Assembly (NCBI RefSeq): GCF_009193155.1
Contig: NZ_VUKD01000001.1
Coordinates: 310,001 to 374,000 of the forward strand
DNA: 64,000 nucleotides
Origin: Georgenia subflava
GTDB lineage: Bacteria; Actinomycetota; Actinomycetes; Actinomycetales; Actinomycetaceae
Reading direction: 5' to 3'
Positions 42,509 to 50,420 of this stretch are shown here, piece by piece. Both the position numbers and the translations under genes were made by a program. Each line of letters starts with the position of its first letter. The first letter of the stretch is position 1. The notes below the pieces were generated by a model, which made no database searches, was not told the origin of the DNA, and was given only the letters and a program-made list of their open reading frames with translations.

Positions 42509-43597
42509 TCAGTTCTGGCCCTTGATGTTCGCGTTCCAGTAGTCGATCCACTCGGTCTCGTGCTCACCGATGACGTCCCAGTCGACGTCCATCGGGTTGA
42601 GGTCGAGGTTGGCCAGCCACTCCGGCTCGGACTCGATCTCGACCGCCGGGATCTGGAAGAAGTCCTCGGCGAGCTGCGCGCGCAGGTCGTCCTCGTAGAG
42701 GAACTCCACGAACAGCTCGGCGGCCTCGGTGTTGCCGCCGTTGACGACGCCGAGCCCGTCGACGAGAACCGGGGCGCCCGACTCCGGCATGACGTACCCG
42801 AACGGCATGTTCTGGGTCTCGGACTGGATGAGGATGTCCTGCAGGTTCCAGGCGCTGACGGTTCCCTGCTCGCGTGAGAGCTTGAGGTAGAGGTCGGCCG
42901 GGTTGGCGGCGTACTCACCCGTGTTGGCGTCGAGCTGGCGCAGCCACTCGTAGCCCGGCTCGGGGTCGGAGCCGTCCGGCGACTGCTGCTGGATCATCGC
43001 GGAGTAGATCGAGCGCATGGTGCCCGAGGCGGCGACGTCCCGGATGATGATCTCGCCCTCCCACTTGGGGTCGAGGAGGTCGTCCCAGTCCTGTGGGGCC
43101 TCGTCCTCGCTGAGCGCGGCATCGTTGTACATGATGACCTCGGGCAGGAGGATCTCGCCGAACCAGCGGCCCTCGGAGTCCTTGTACGCCTCGTCCATGT
43201 CGGCGGCGAACTCCGGCTCCCAGGCGGCGAGGAGGTCCTCCTCGGCGCCGGTGGCCAGGCCCTGCTGGGTGCCGCCCCACCACACGTCCGCCTGCGGGTT
43301 GGCGCTCTCGGCGCGGACACGCTCCAGGACCTCCTGGGCGCCCATGTTGAGCACCTCGACGTTGCCCTCGAACTCGGGGTAGGCGGCTTCGAACTCGGCG
43401 ATGACGAAGTCGGTGATGTTGGTGTCGCGAGCGGTGTAGATGGTGAGGCTGGTGTCCTCCACGCCTGCGCCGCCGGTCTCGCCGCCGGCCGCGCCGGTGT
43501 TCCCGGTCTCCGGCGTCTCCTCGGCCCCGCCGCCGCACGCGGCCAGCACCAGCATCATCGCTGCGGACGCCCCGATCAGTGCACTCTTCCTACGCAT
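42509..43597 (-). CDS. Substrate-binding lipoprotein of a ferric/phosphonate-type ABC importer
   Basis: A 362-residue lipoprotein (lipobox LAAC, Cys21; Gly/Glu/Thr linker) of the FbpA/AfuA/PhnS family: LTIYTARDTNITDFVIAEFE at the start and ADVWWGGTQQG for ligand contact. Tyr residues that chelate ferric ion in FbpA are not obviously present, so the ligand may be organic. GGAGG precedes the ATG. It follows the ROK regulator by 28 bases. Confidence 0.92.
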   Translation of the reverse strand: MRRKSALIGASAAMMLVLAACGGGAEETPETGNTGAAGGETGGAGVEDTSLTIYTARDTNITDFVIAEFEAAYPEFEGNVEVLNMGAQEVLERVRAESANPQADVWWGGTQQGLATGAEEDLLAAWEPEFAADMDEAYKDSEGRWFGEILLPEVIMYNDAALSEDEAPQDWDDLLDPKWEGEIIIRDVAASGTMRSIYSAMIQQQSPDGSDPEPGYEWLRQLDANTGEYAANPADLYLKLSREQGTVSAWNLQDILIQSETQNMPFGYVMPESGAPVLVDGLGVVNGGNTEAAELFVEFLYEDDLRAQLAEDFFQIPAVEIESEPEWLANLDLNPMDVDWDVIGEHETEWIDYWNANIKGQN

Positions 43598-43625
43598 GGA
43601 TCCTCCGTTGTTGTGGGTGTGACGT

Positions 43626-44777
43626 TCAGCCGGCGGTCCGGGCAAGGAGCCCGGCGGCGGACAGGGCCGAGCTGACGGCCCCGTGCAGGACCGCCTCTCC
43701 CCCAAGCTCGGCCCGCCTGATCTTCGTGGGCGACGGCGCCCCCTGGGTGACGATGGCCTCGAGCGTGGCGAAGGAGTGCTCGTCCAGGTCGGCGACCGAC
43801 CCGCTCAGCAGCACCAGCCCCGGGTCCACCACGCAGATGCACGAGACGACGAGCCGGCCCCAGGCGGCCAGGACCTCGTCGCGGTAGCGGGCGAGCTCTT
43901 CGTCCTTCCTGGCTGCGGCGACCAGGGTGGCCACCGGGGACTGCGCCGCGGGCTCGTGGCCGGCGGCGGCGAGGACGTCGGCGATGGCCCGAGCCGACCA
44001 GCGGGCCTCGAAGCTGCCGACACCGGCGTCGCCCATGGCGCCGTCGGTCGGGAAGAAGCCGACCTCGCCGGCTCCCCCGGAGGAGCCGCGTCGGACGTGC
44101 CCGTCCAGGACCAGGCCGGCACCGACGCCCTCGGCGAAGTGGAAGAGCATGACGTCGTCGGACCCCCTCGCGGCGCCGGCGGTGTGCTCGCCGACGACCA
44201 TGAGGTTCACGTCGTTGTCGACGACGACGGGCACGCCGAGACGCTTGCCCAGCTGCTTGCCGACCGAGCGCTTCTCGACGACGCCGACGTACGGAGCGAG
44301 GCGCACCTTGCCCTTGTAGGAGATGCCCGGTACGGCGACCGCGACACCGCGCAGGTGGGTGAGGTGCTCGGCCGCGACGTCCTCGACCACGTCGGCGATG
44401 ATGTCGACGGCGTCGCCGTCGAGGTTGCGGTGGCCGCTGGCGACGAGCTCGCCGTGCCCGTCCGCGATCTGGCAGCTCACGCCGTCGGGCGCGAGCGAGA
44501 CGGCGGCGACCAGCTCGACACGCGGGTCGAACTCCAGGAGGGTGCGCGGCCGTCCGGTCCGGGTGGCGGCGACCCCCCTCTCGACCAGATACCCCTCGGC
44601 GATGAGGTCGCGCACGAGCGGGGTGAGAGTGGCGGGGCTCAGCCCCGTCATCTCGGAGAGCTCCACGCGCGACAGGGTCCGCGCCGAGCGGGCGGCCGAG
44701 AGCACCGCGGCGCGCTTGACCTCGCGCGACCGCTCACGCCCCACGGGGCTCGAAGGCGTCTCGGTGACCTGACTCAC
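43626..44777 (-). CDS. ROK-family transcriptional regulator
   Basis: A 383-residue NagC/XylR-type protein with an N-terminal winged helix (LSRVELSEMTGLSPATLTPLVRDLIAEG, about 35-62) and a C-terminal ROK sensor domain. As in the kinase-like protein at the operon end, the zinc motif is missing (GEVGFFPTDGAMGDAGVGSFE). It is the first gene of a seven-gene operon and presumably represses it. The GTG start lies nine bases after the -10 box, with no ribosome site, suggesting a leaderless or near-leaderless mRNA. Confidence 0.92.
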   Translation of the reverse strand: MSQVTETPSSPVGRERSREVKRAAVLSAARSARTLSRVELSEMTGLSPATLTPLVRDLIAEGYLVERGVAATRTGRPRTLLEFDPRVELVAAVSLAPDGVSCQIADGHGELVASGHRNLDGDAVDIIADVVEDVAAEHLTHLRGVAVAVPGISYKGKVRLAPYVGVVEKRSVGKQLGKRLGVPVVVDNDVNLMVVGEHTAGAARGSDDVMLFHFAEGVGAGLVLDGHVRRGSSGGAGEVGFFPTDGAMGDAGVGSFEARWSARAIADVLAAAGHEPAAQSPVATLVAAARKDEELARYRDEVLAAWGRLVVSCICVVDPGLVLLSGSVADLDEHSFATLEAIVTQGAPSPTKIRRAELGGEAVLHGAVSSALSAAGLLARTAG

Positions 44778-44786
44778 ATGTTGTTT

Positions 44787-44814
44787 TATATAGCGAACGA
44801 AGTAACTCCGTCAA
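44787..44814 (-). promoter_or_regulatory. Sigma70-type promoter of the ROK operon
   Basis: On the minus strand TTGACG (44814-44809) and TATATA (44792-44787) are separated by 16 bases, close to consensus and conspicuous in such GC-rich DNA. The start codon is nine bases after the -10 box. Confidence 0.75.
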
Positions 44815-44904
44815 GGCGGGTCGCCGCGCCCGGGGCCGCCAGCCACCTCTCCACCCCGGCAGCTCCAACCGTGCGCCGTGGACGCGCCACGTCGAGGCCC
44901 TGGG

Positions 44905-45687
44905 CTACGCGGGCGCCGCCTCGAGTCGCCGGTTCTCCTCGTCGACGATCGCCTGGAGCTGCTCCCGAAGGGACATGAGCTCCTCCCAGCTTCCGCGCTC
45001 CACCGGCACGGAGATCACGATCGCCATCCTGTCCCGCCACGAGTCGCCGGACAGCAGGACACCCACAGAGTTGACCCCACGCTCGGACTCCTGGACAGCG
45101 ACGGAGTAGCCACGCTTCCTGATGTCACGAAGATCCTCCATCAGCGCCGACCGGGTCGACAGCGTCCGCGGCCCCAGCCGCAGCAGCTCCTCGTTCGGGA
45201 ACAGCGCCATGATCTGGTCGTCGCTGAGGAGGGAGAGCAGCATCTTCCCACCCGCCATGGCGTGCGCGGGCGCCACCATTCCTACGCGGCGTCCGATGTC
45301 CACCTCGTGTCGCGACTTGCGGCCGTCGACGACGAGCAGCTGCGCACCCAGCAGGAGCGAGCTGTGGACCGACTCACCGGTCTCGTCGAGCACTCGGTTG
45401 AGGATGGGACGGTTGCGGATGCGCGACTGCGGGTCCAGGCATCGCGGGCTGCCGATCTCCACCAGCTTGGGTCCCGCCACGTAGCCACGCCCGGCGGAGG
45501 AGAGAGCGACGAACCCTCTGTTCTCAAGGGTCTTCAGGGCCCGGTGCGCAGTCGACCTGCCGACCCCGAGCCCCTTGGCGATCTCCGTGATCGTCACCGT
45601 GTCGTAGTTGAGCATCAGCTCGAGCATCTGCAGCCCGGTGTCGAGAGAGCCGATGATGTACTTGTCGTCACTCGGAGTCTGACTCAT
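44905..45687 (-). CDS. IclR-family transcriptional regulator 1
   Basis: A 260-residue IclR protein: winged helix at about 15-75 (ITEIAKGLGVGRSTAHRALKTLENRGFV) and an effector domain ending with VNSVGVLLSGDSWRDRMAI. ATG at 45687 follows GAGGCGG. It is downstream of the ferredoxin gene on the same strand with its own 170-base leader region holding an 18-base direct repeat. It probably controls part of the P450 cluster, in response to an aromatic or carboxylic ligand. Confidence 0.93.
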   Translation of the reverse strand: MSQTPSDDKYIIGSLDTGLQMLELMLNYDTVTITEIAKGLGVGRSTAHRALKTLENRGFVALSSAGRGYVAGPKLVEIGSPRCLDPQSRIRNRPILNRVLDETGESVHSSLLLGAQLLVVDGRKSRHEVDIGRRVGMVAPAHAMAGGKMLLSLLSDDQIMALFPNEELLRLGPRTLSTRSALMEDLRDIRKRGYSVAVQESERGVNSVGVLLSGDSWRDRMAIVISVPVERGSWEELMSLREQLQAIVDEENRRLEAAPA

Positions 45688-45724
45688 GATCCGCCTCGCT
45701 CCCGCGCAGAGATGGGCGTCGTCA

Positions 45725-45810
45725 CCGCGTTGCCGGACACGCTCCCTCACCTCCAGTGACGCCGATCTCCCCTCCGAGACACCATTCTCCATCCGCGTTG
45801 CCCGAGACGC
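45725..45810. repeat. Pair of 18-base direct repeats upstream of IclR regulator 1
   Basis: CCGCGTTGCCGGACACGC (45725-45742) and CCGCGTTGCCCGAGACGC (45793-45810) differ at two positions and are 68 bases apart in the leader of the IclR gene. Tandem operator sites are a likely explanation. Confidence 0.45.
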
Positions 45811-45857
45811 GGCGTCCACATGTCGAGCACGGGAGGTCCACCGGCCCGGCCTGCGGG

Positions 45858-46169
45858 CTACTCCTCCGGTGCGAGAGTCACGGCGATCCCGGCGAGGGAG
45901 CCGGAGTGCGCGATCTGGCAGGCGAGGCGGGATCGGTCCGGCCGGAATGCCTCCGTCTCCTCGAGCAGCTCACGCTCTTCGCCCTCGCTCCGCCCCAGCT
46001 GCTCGATGTGGTCGGACTCGACGAAGACGTGGCACGTCGCGCAGGAGCAGCAGCCACCGCACGAGGCGAGGACCGGCATGTCGTTGTCGCGCAGCGCCTC
46101 CATGAGGGACTGGTCGGGCTCCCAGTCGAGCTCGTGCGTCTCGCCGTCGCGGTCTGTCACCTTGATCAT
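45858..46169 (-). CDS. Putidaredoxin-type [2Fe-2S] ferredoxin
   Basis: A 103-residue ferredoxin with cluster ligands Cys37, Cys43, Cys46 and Cys84 in the C-x5-C-x2-C...C pattern of putidaredoxin and adrenodoxin. It carries electrons from the reductase encoded just upstream to the P450. AAGGAG precedes the ATG six bases away. Three more Cys fall among the ligands (residues 40, 41 and nearby), which is unusual but does not break the pattern. Confidence 0.95.
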   Translation of the reverse strand: MIKVTDRDGETHELDWEPDQSLMEALRDNDMPVLASCGGCCSCATCHVFVESDHIEQLGRSEGEERELLEETEAFRPDRSRLACQIAHSGSLAGIAVTLAPEE

Positions 46170-46182
46170 GTCGTTCTCCTTC

Positions 46183-47427
46183 TCAGGCGTGTGCCAGCTC
46201 GCGCACGCTCGCGCTGAGCTTGATGGTCGGGTCCGCCGCACGGGCGGGATCGATGGGTAGGCCTGCGGCGATGAGCTTCTTGCCCGGCAGGAAGTCCTGG
46301 ACCGCGTTGATGGTGTCGATGGCGGCGAGCACGCCGTGTCGCAGGTAGAGGACGCTGAAGGAGCCCGTCGCTGCGCTCCCGCGCAAGACGACCTCGTCGG
46401 CCGGGTCCCACAGGCCGGCGGTCTGGAGCCGGACGCCGTGCTGGACGGTCCAGAACCACGGGACCTCCGGCTCTCCGGCCGGCCTGCCCAGCAGGTGTGC
46501 GACGACGCGCTTCGCGCCGTGGGTGGCGTTCTGGATGCATTCCAGCCGACGGCTGGGCAGCTCACCGTGCGACCACCATCGCGCCACATCACCGGCAGCG
46601 GAGACGGCGGGGTCGCTCGTCAGCGCGCGTTCGTCGACCAGGACGCCGTCGTGGCAGTCGATACCGGATGCCCTGGCGAGCTCGTCGTTGGGGACGACAC
46701 CCACACCGACGACCACCACGTCGGCCGGGACTGTCTCGCCGGTGGACAGGACGACACCGGTGGCGATGTCGTCACCCTCGACACCGGTGACGGACACGCC
46801 GAGCCTGACGTCGGCACCGTGCAGCTGGTGCAGGTGCTCGAAGTAGCGCGAGACGGTCTCGCCGGTGACGCGGGCCATGACCCGGTCGTTGAACTCGAGG
46901 ACGGTCACCTCGCAGCCACGCTTGGCCGCGGCCGCCGCCACCTCGAGGCCGATGTAGCCCGCACCGACGACGACGACGCGCCGGCCTGGCTGGAGCGCTG
47001 TCCGCAGTCTCGTCGCGTCCACGTGGGACTTCAGGTAGTGCACGCCCGGGAGGTTTCCGCCGGGCACGTCTAGGCGGCGGACCCTGGACCCGTTGCACAG
47101 GACCAGGTGCTGGTAGCCGTACTCGGCTCCCTCGGCGTCGACCGCCACGCGCCTGTCGCGATCGAGCCGTGCAACTTCGACGCCAGGCACGCGGACGATC
47201 TGCTTGGCGGGGTACAGCTCCGCCTTGCGGAGCGGCGGTGCGAGCTCGGGGCCTCCGTCGGCAAGGAGCTCCTTGGACAGCGGCGGCCGCTCGTACGGAA
47301 CCCGCCGATCGGTGTCGAGCAGGGTGACTGCGCCGTCCCAGCCGCCGGCGCGCAGCCCGAACGCGACCTGCACGCCCGCGTGCCCGGCGCCGACGACGAC
47401 CACCCCGCCTGCGTGATCGGTGCTCAC
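46183..47427 (-). CDS. NAD(P)H-dependent ferredoxin reductase (putidaredoxin reductase type)
   Basis: A 414-residue flavoprotein with FAD motif VVVVGAGHAGVQ (9-20), YERPPLSKE, NAD(P) motif VVVVGAGYIGLEV and the second FAD motif VSAAGDVARW. It passes hydride electrons to the ferredoxin. GTG at 47427 overlaps the P450 stop as GTGA. Together with its neighbours it gives a complete class I P450 chain in one operon, the order P450, reductase, ferredoxin being as in camphor systems. Confidence 0.95.
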   Translation of the reverse strand: MSTDHAGGVVVVGAGHAGVQVAFGLRAGGWDGAVTLLDTDRRVPYERPPLSKELLADGGPELAPPLRKAELYPAKQIVRVPGVEVARLDRDRRVAVDAEGAEYGYQHLVLCNGSRVRRLDVPGGNLPGVHYLKSHVDATRLRTALQPGRRVVVVGAGYIGLEVAAAAAKRGCEVTVLEFNDRVMARVTGETVSRYFEHLHQLHGADVRLGVSVTGVEGDDIATGVVLSTGETVPADVVVVGVGVVPNDELARASGIDCHDGVLVDERALTSDPAVSAAGDVARWWSHGELPSRRLECIQNATHGAKRVVAHLLGRPAGEPEVPWFWTVQHGVRLQTAGLWDPADEVVLRGSAATGSFSVLYLRHGVLAAIDTINAVQDFLPGKKLIAAGLPIDPARAADPTIKLSASVRELAHA

Positions 47428-48665
47428 GACGCATCACCGACGGGCACCAGGTCCACCGGAAAGTAGCTCGGGCCGGTGTTGGCCAGGTTGCCTCCGGTGA
47501 CGAACTGGATCGGGTTGTCCGGCCGGGCGGTGACGGCGGCGACCTTCTTGGCGATGAGCTCAACGCCGACGGCACCTTCCAGGCGCGCCAGGTGCTGGCC
47601 GAGGCAGCTGTGGATGCCGTGCCCGAATCCCAGGTGGCCGGAGGTGTCCCGGTCGATGTCGAAGACGTCACCGTTGTCGAACTTGTTGTGGTCGCGGTTC
47701 GCCGACCCGGGCAGAAGGATGACCACGTCGCCCGCGGGGATGGTCACGCCCGCGACCTCGGCGTCCTGGACGGTCTTCCGGGAGAGTCGCTGGACGGTGC
47801 CGCGGTAGCGGGCCATCTCTTCCACGAACGCCTTGGCGTCGGTCGGGGTGTTCCGGATCCGCTCGAGGAGGCCGGGGTTCTCGGAGAACTCGCGGAAGGC
47901 GTTGGCGAGCAGCACGGTCGTCGTCTCGTGGCCGGCGACGAACAGGAACGCGCAGAAGTGCTTCGCCTCTCGCTCGGTCAGCACACCGTCCTGGAGGAGC
48001 CGGCCGATGTGGGCGCCGACGGAGCCGTTGTCGTCCCGCCGGGCTCGCTCGATGTTGCCGAGCAGGTAGGCGAAGAACTCCTCTGCCCCTTCCTCGGCAC
48101 CCTCGGTCGGAGGGGCCTGGCGCGCCACCTGCCCGAAGTAGCTCGAGACGTCGTCCGACCAGTACTTCATCTGGTCGAAGTCGGTAGCCGGCACACCGAG
48201 CAGGCTGCTGATCGTCGCCATCGTGATGCGCAGGGCGAAGCCGTCGACGACGTCGCCCCCGCCCGCGGCGAGCAGCTCGTCGAGGTACTCCGCCGCGTAC
48301 GCGCGGACCGAGTCCTCGAAGACCGCGACGGCCTTGGGGGTGAACGAGGACGCCACGACCTGCCGGAGCCTGTTGTGCTCGGGCGGGTCGAACAGCGTCA
48401 GGAACACCAGCGGGATCGGGTCCACGACGGTCGAGGAGAAGACCTTTGGCGCACGCAGCGCGGCGCGGACGTCGTCGTACCGCGAGATGAACCAGACGTC
48501 CTTGCCGTTGGCGCGCGTCCGGAGCACGGGGGCGTGCTCACGCATCCAGGCGTAGTGCGCGAAGGGGTCCTTCTGGGTCTCGAGGTCGACCGTCTGGAAC
48601 GGCCTCATCCCCTCCGGCCATGCCAGCTCGTCGGTGTAGGGGACCGCGGTGGTCAGGGTGCTCAT
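47424..48665 (-). CDS. Cytochrome P450
   Basis: A 413-residue soluble bacterial P450. The I-helix oxygen-binding motif is AGHETT (244-249), the K-helix ExxR is EMAR (283-286) and the heme loop is FGHGIHSCLG with thiolate Cys354. The protein resembles monoterpene and small-molecule hydroxylases in length. ATG at 48665 is chosen from the ribosome site and domain start; a longer frame to 48686 is less likely. It should hydroxylate the first substrate of the cluster. Confidence 0.95.
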   Translation of the reverse strand: MSTLTTAVPYTDELAWPEGMRPFQTVDLETQKDPFAHYAWMREHAPVLRTRANGKDVWFISRYDDVRAALRAPKVFSSTVVDPIPLVFLTLFDPPEHNRLRQVVASSFTPKAVAVFEDSVRAYAAEYLDELLAAGGGDVVDGFALRITMATISSLLGVPATDFDQMKYWSDDVSSYFGQVARQAPPTEGAEEGAEEFFAYLLGNIERARRDDNGSVGAHIGRLLQDGVLTEREAKHFCAFLFVAGHETTTVLLANAFREFSENPGLLERIRNTPTDAKAFVEEMARYRGTVQRLSRKTVQDAEVAGVTIPAGDVVILLPGSANRDHNKFDNGDVFDIDRDTSGHLGFGHGIHSCLGQHLARLEGAVGVELIAKKVAAVTARPDNPIQFVTGGNLANTGPSYFPVDLVPVGDAS

Positions 48666-48682
48666 CGTTGTCGCCTCTCTGC

Positions 48683-49489
48683 TCACTTGCTCGTGAAGCC
48701 GCCGTCGATGGCGACCTCGGCCCCGTTGATGAACCAGGACGACCGGTCCAGCAGGTGCAGGACGGTGGGAACGACAGCGTCGATCGTGCCGAGCCGTCCG
48801 ACCGGGTAGGTCTTCGCCGCGTCCTCAGCGCTCATCACACCGAGCCCACGGTCGGTCGCCACGGAACCCGGCGAGGTGATGGCCGTGATGCTGGTCCGGA
48901 TCTTGGTGCCCTGGATCGAGCCGGGGGCCACGCTGTTGGTCGTGATGCCGTACGGCCCCAGCTCGACCGCGAGATGCTTGACCAGGCCCGCGACCGCGTG
49001 CTTTGACATCGTGTAGGCGATACCGCCGGCTCCTGCCACGATGCCGGCGATCGACCCGAAGAGCACGATGCGTCCGTAGCCCGCCGTCTTCATCGTCGGG
49101 ACGACCTGCTGGAGCACGTTCACGGCTCCCACGCAGTTGACGTCGAGGACGACGTCCATGAGCTCGGGAGAGATCTCCTCCAGGGTGGCGTAGCCGTCGA
49201 GGACTCCGGCCGCGTACACGACGCCGTCGACTGACGTGCGCCGTTCGACGACGGCGGCGAGCGCGGCGGCGACGGCGTCGCGGTCACGCACGTCGACGAC
49301 GGAGGTGGTGATCTTCTCCTCCTGCGGCCGCTCGACGCGGTCGAGGACGTCGACGGTCGCGCCGGCCTGCGCGAGGGCGGAGGCGACCTCCCCCCCGATC
49401 CCGGACGCACCGCCGACGACGACGATGTTCTGCTCGGTGAAGCGGCTCTCGGCGGCGACGACTGCGGCGCGCTCGCTGGTAGTGGTCAC
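48683..49489 (-). CDS. Short-chain dehydrogenase/reductase 1
   Basis: A 268-residue classical SDR with cofactor motif GGASGIG (27-33), Ser in LFGSIAG, catalytic YTMSK and the C-terminal INGAEVAIDGG. It is the first gene of the P450 operon and probably oxidises the alcohol formed by the P450 to a ketone. GTG at 49489 has GAGGAG six bases upstream. Two palindromic sites lie in the 160-base divergent promoter shared with IclR 2. Confidence 0.93.
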   Translation of the reverse strand: MTTTSERAAVVAAESRFTEQNIVVVGGASGIGGEVASALAQAGATVDVLDRVERPQEEKITTSVVDVRDRDAVAAALAAVVERRTSVDGVVYAAGVLDGYATLEEISPELMDVVLDVNCVGAVNVLQQVVPTMKTAGYGRIVLFGSIAGIVAGAGGIAYTMSKHAVAGLVKHLAVELGPYGITTNSVAPGSIQGTKIRTSITAITSPGSVATDRGLGVMSAEDAAKTYPVGRLGTIDAVVPTVLHLLDRSSWFINGAEVAIDGGFTSK

Positions 49490-49562
49490 GGGAAGCTCCT
49501 CTGCTCCGGTTCGTGCTTCCAGTACGTCACCCGTCCTTGCGGGAGACAACCACATCCGTCAT

Positions 49563-49581
49563 GTTGTTCCGTCTGTCGGCA
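49563..49581. promoter_or_regulatory. Candidate IclR operator, site 1
   Basis: TGTTCCG-TCTGT-CGGCACA: 7-base arms, 6 of 7 matched, with a 5-base spacer, in the divergent IclR 2 / SDR 1 promoter. Same architecture as the perfect palindrome at 62359-62377. Confidence 0.6.
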
Positions 49582-49616
49582 CATTTTCTGGCCCACCCGC
49601 GCAATGTGTACGATAT

Positions 49617-49635
49617 TGTTTCGCTTGCCGAATCA
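49617..49635. promoter_or_regulatory. Candidate IclR operator, site 2
   Basis: TGTTTCG-CTTGC-CGAATCA: arms match in 6 of 7 pairs. It lies directly before the IclR 2 start, suiting autoregulation. Confidence 0.5.
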
Positions 49636-49649
49636 AGATGGAGACTGTG

Positions 49650-50420
49650 ATGTCACCGACCGATACCTCGACCGGGCCGCACCTCGAGTCTTTGGACGCC
49701 GGCGTCCGCGCTCTGCTGCTCTTCTCCTCGCGGGAGATCGTCACGGTGACTGCGGTCGCACGTGAGCTCGGCCTGTCTCGATCGACCGCCTACCGGATCC
49801 TCAACACGCTCAAGAACTGCGGCATGGTGGCTCTCGGGCCGAAGGGGCGCGGGTACTACACCGGACCAGCGCTGGTCGACATGGCCCGGCCCCTCGGGAT
49901 GGACATCGAGGCCCGGGCACGGCTGAGGCCGGTCCTCGACGACGCGATGTACCGCACCGGTGAGACGGTCCACGTCGCCGCGCTGCTCGGCTCCCAGGTC
50001 CTGCTGTTCGACGGGAGGGAGTCCGACAACCCGCTGCGCGCGAGCCTGCGCGTCGGATACCTGCGTCCTGCCCACAGCGTCTCGGCGGGAAAGCTCCTGC
50101 TGTCGCGGCTGATCCCCGAGCAGATCCTCACGCTCTACCCGGAGGAGCAGCTCTTGCGGTTCACCCCGACGACCACTGCCACCCGCACGCAGCTTCTGCA
50201 GGAGCTGGCCGACCTCAAGGAGCAAGACCACGCCGTCAACCTGCAGGAGATCGAGCCCGGCGTGAACGGCGTCTCGGTGATCCTCGAAGGGCGGACATGG
50301 CGTGACCGCATCGCGCTGGTGGCCTCCGTCCCCTCAGACCGCAGTGATCGCGGGTCGCTGAAGGGGACGAAGGACCAGCTGCTGGAGTCGCGCCGGCTGC
50401 TTATTCGGCGTCCACACTGA
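49650..50420 (+). CDS. IclR-family transcriptional regulator 2
   Basis: A 256-residue IclR regulator with winged helix ELGLSRSTAYRILNTLKNCGMV and effector-domain ending GVNGVSVILEGRTWRDRIAL. ATG at 49650 has GGAG six bases upstream; an ATG at 49638 is possible. It is the only plus-strand gene in this cluster. It is divergent from the P450 operon and its last 20 bases overlap the convergent reductase gene. It is the best candidate to bind the TGTyCCG-N5-CGGnACA sites. Confidence 0.93.
   Translation: MSPTDTSTGPHLESLDAGVRALLLFSSREIVTVTAVARELGLSRSTAYRILNTLKNCGMVALGPKGRGYYTGPALVDMARPLGMDIEARARLRPVLDDAMYRTGETVHVAALLGSQVLLFDGRESDNPLRASLRVGYLRPAHSVSAGKLLLSRLIPEQILTLYPEEQLLRFTPTTTATRTQLLQELADLKEQDHAVNLQEIEPGVNGVSVILEGRTWRDRIALVASVPSDRSDRGSLKGTKDQLLESRRLLIRRPH

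Noticed and set aside
49602-49618. CAATGTGTACGATATTG considered as an operator
   Set aside because: Only four bases at each end pair; the nearby TGTnCCG-type palindromes are better supported.
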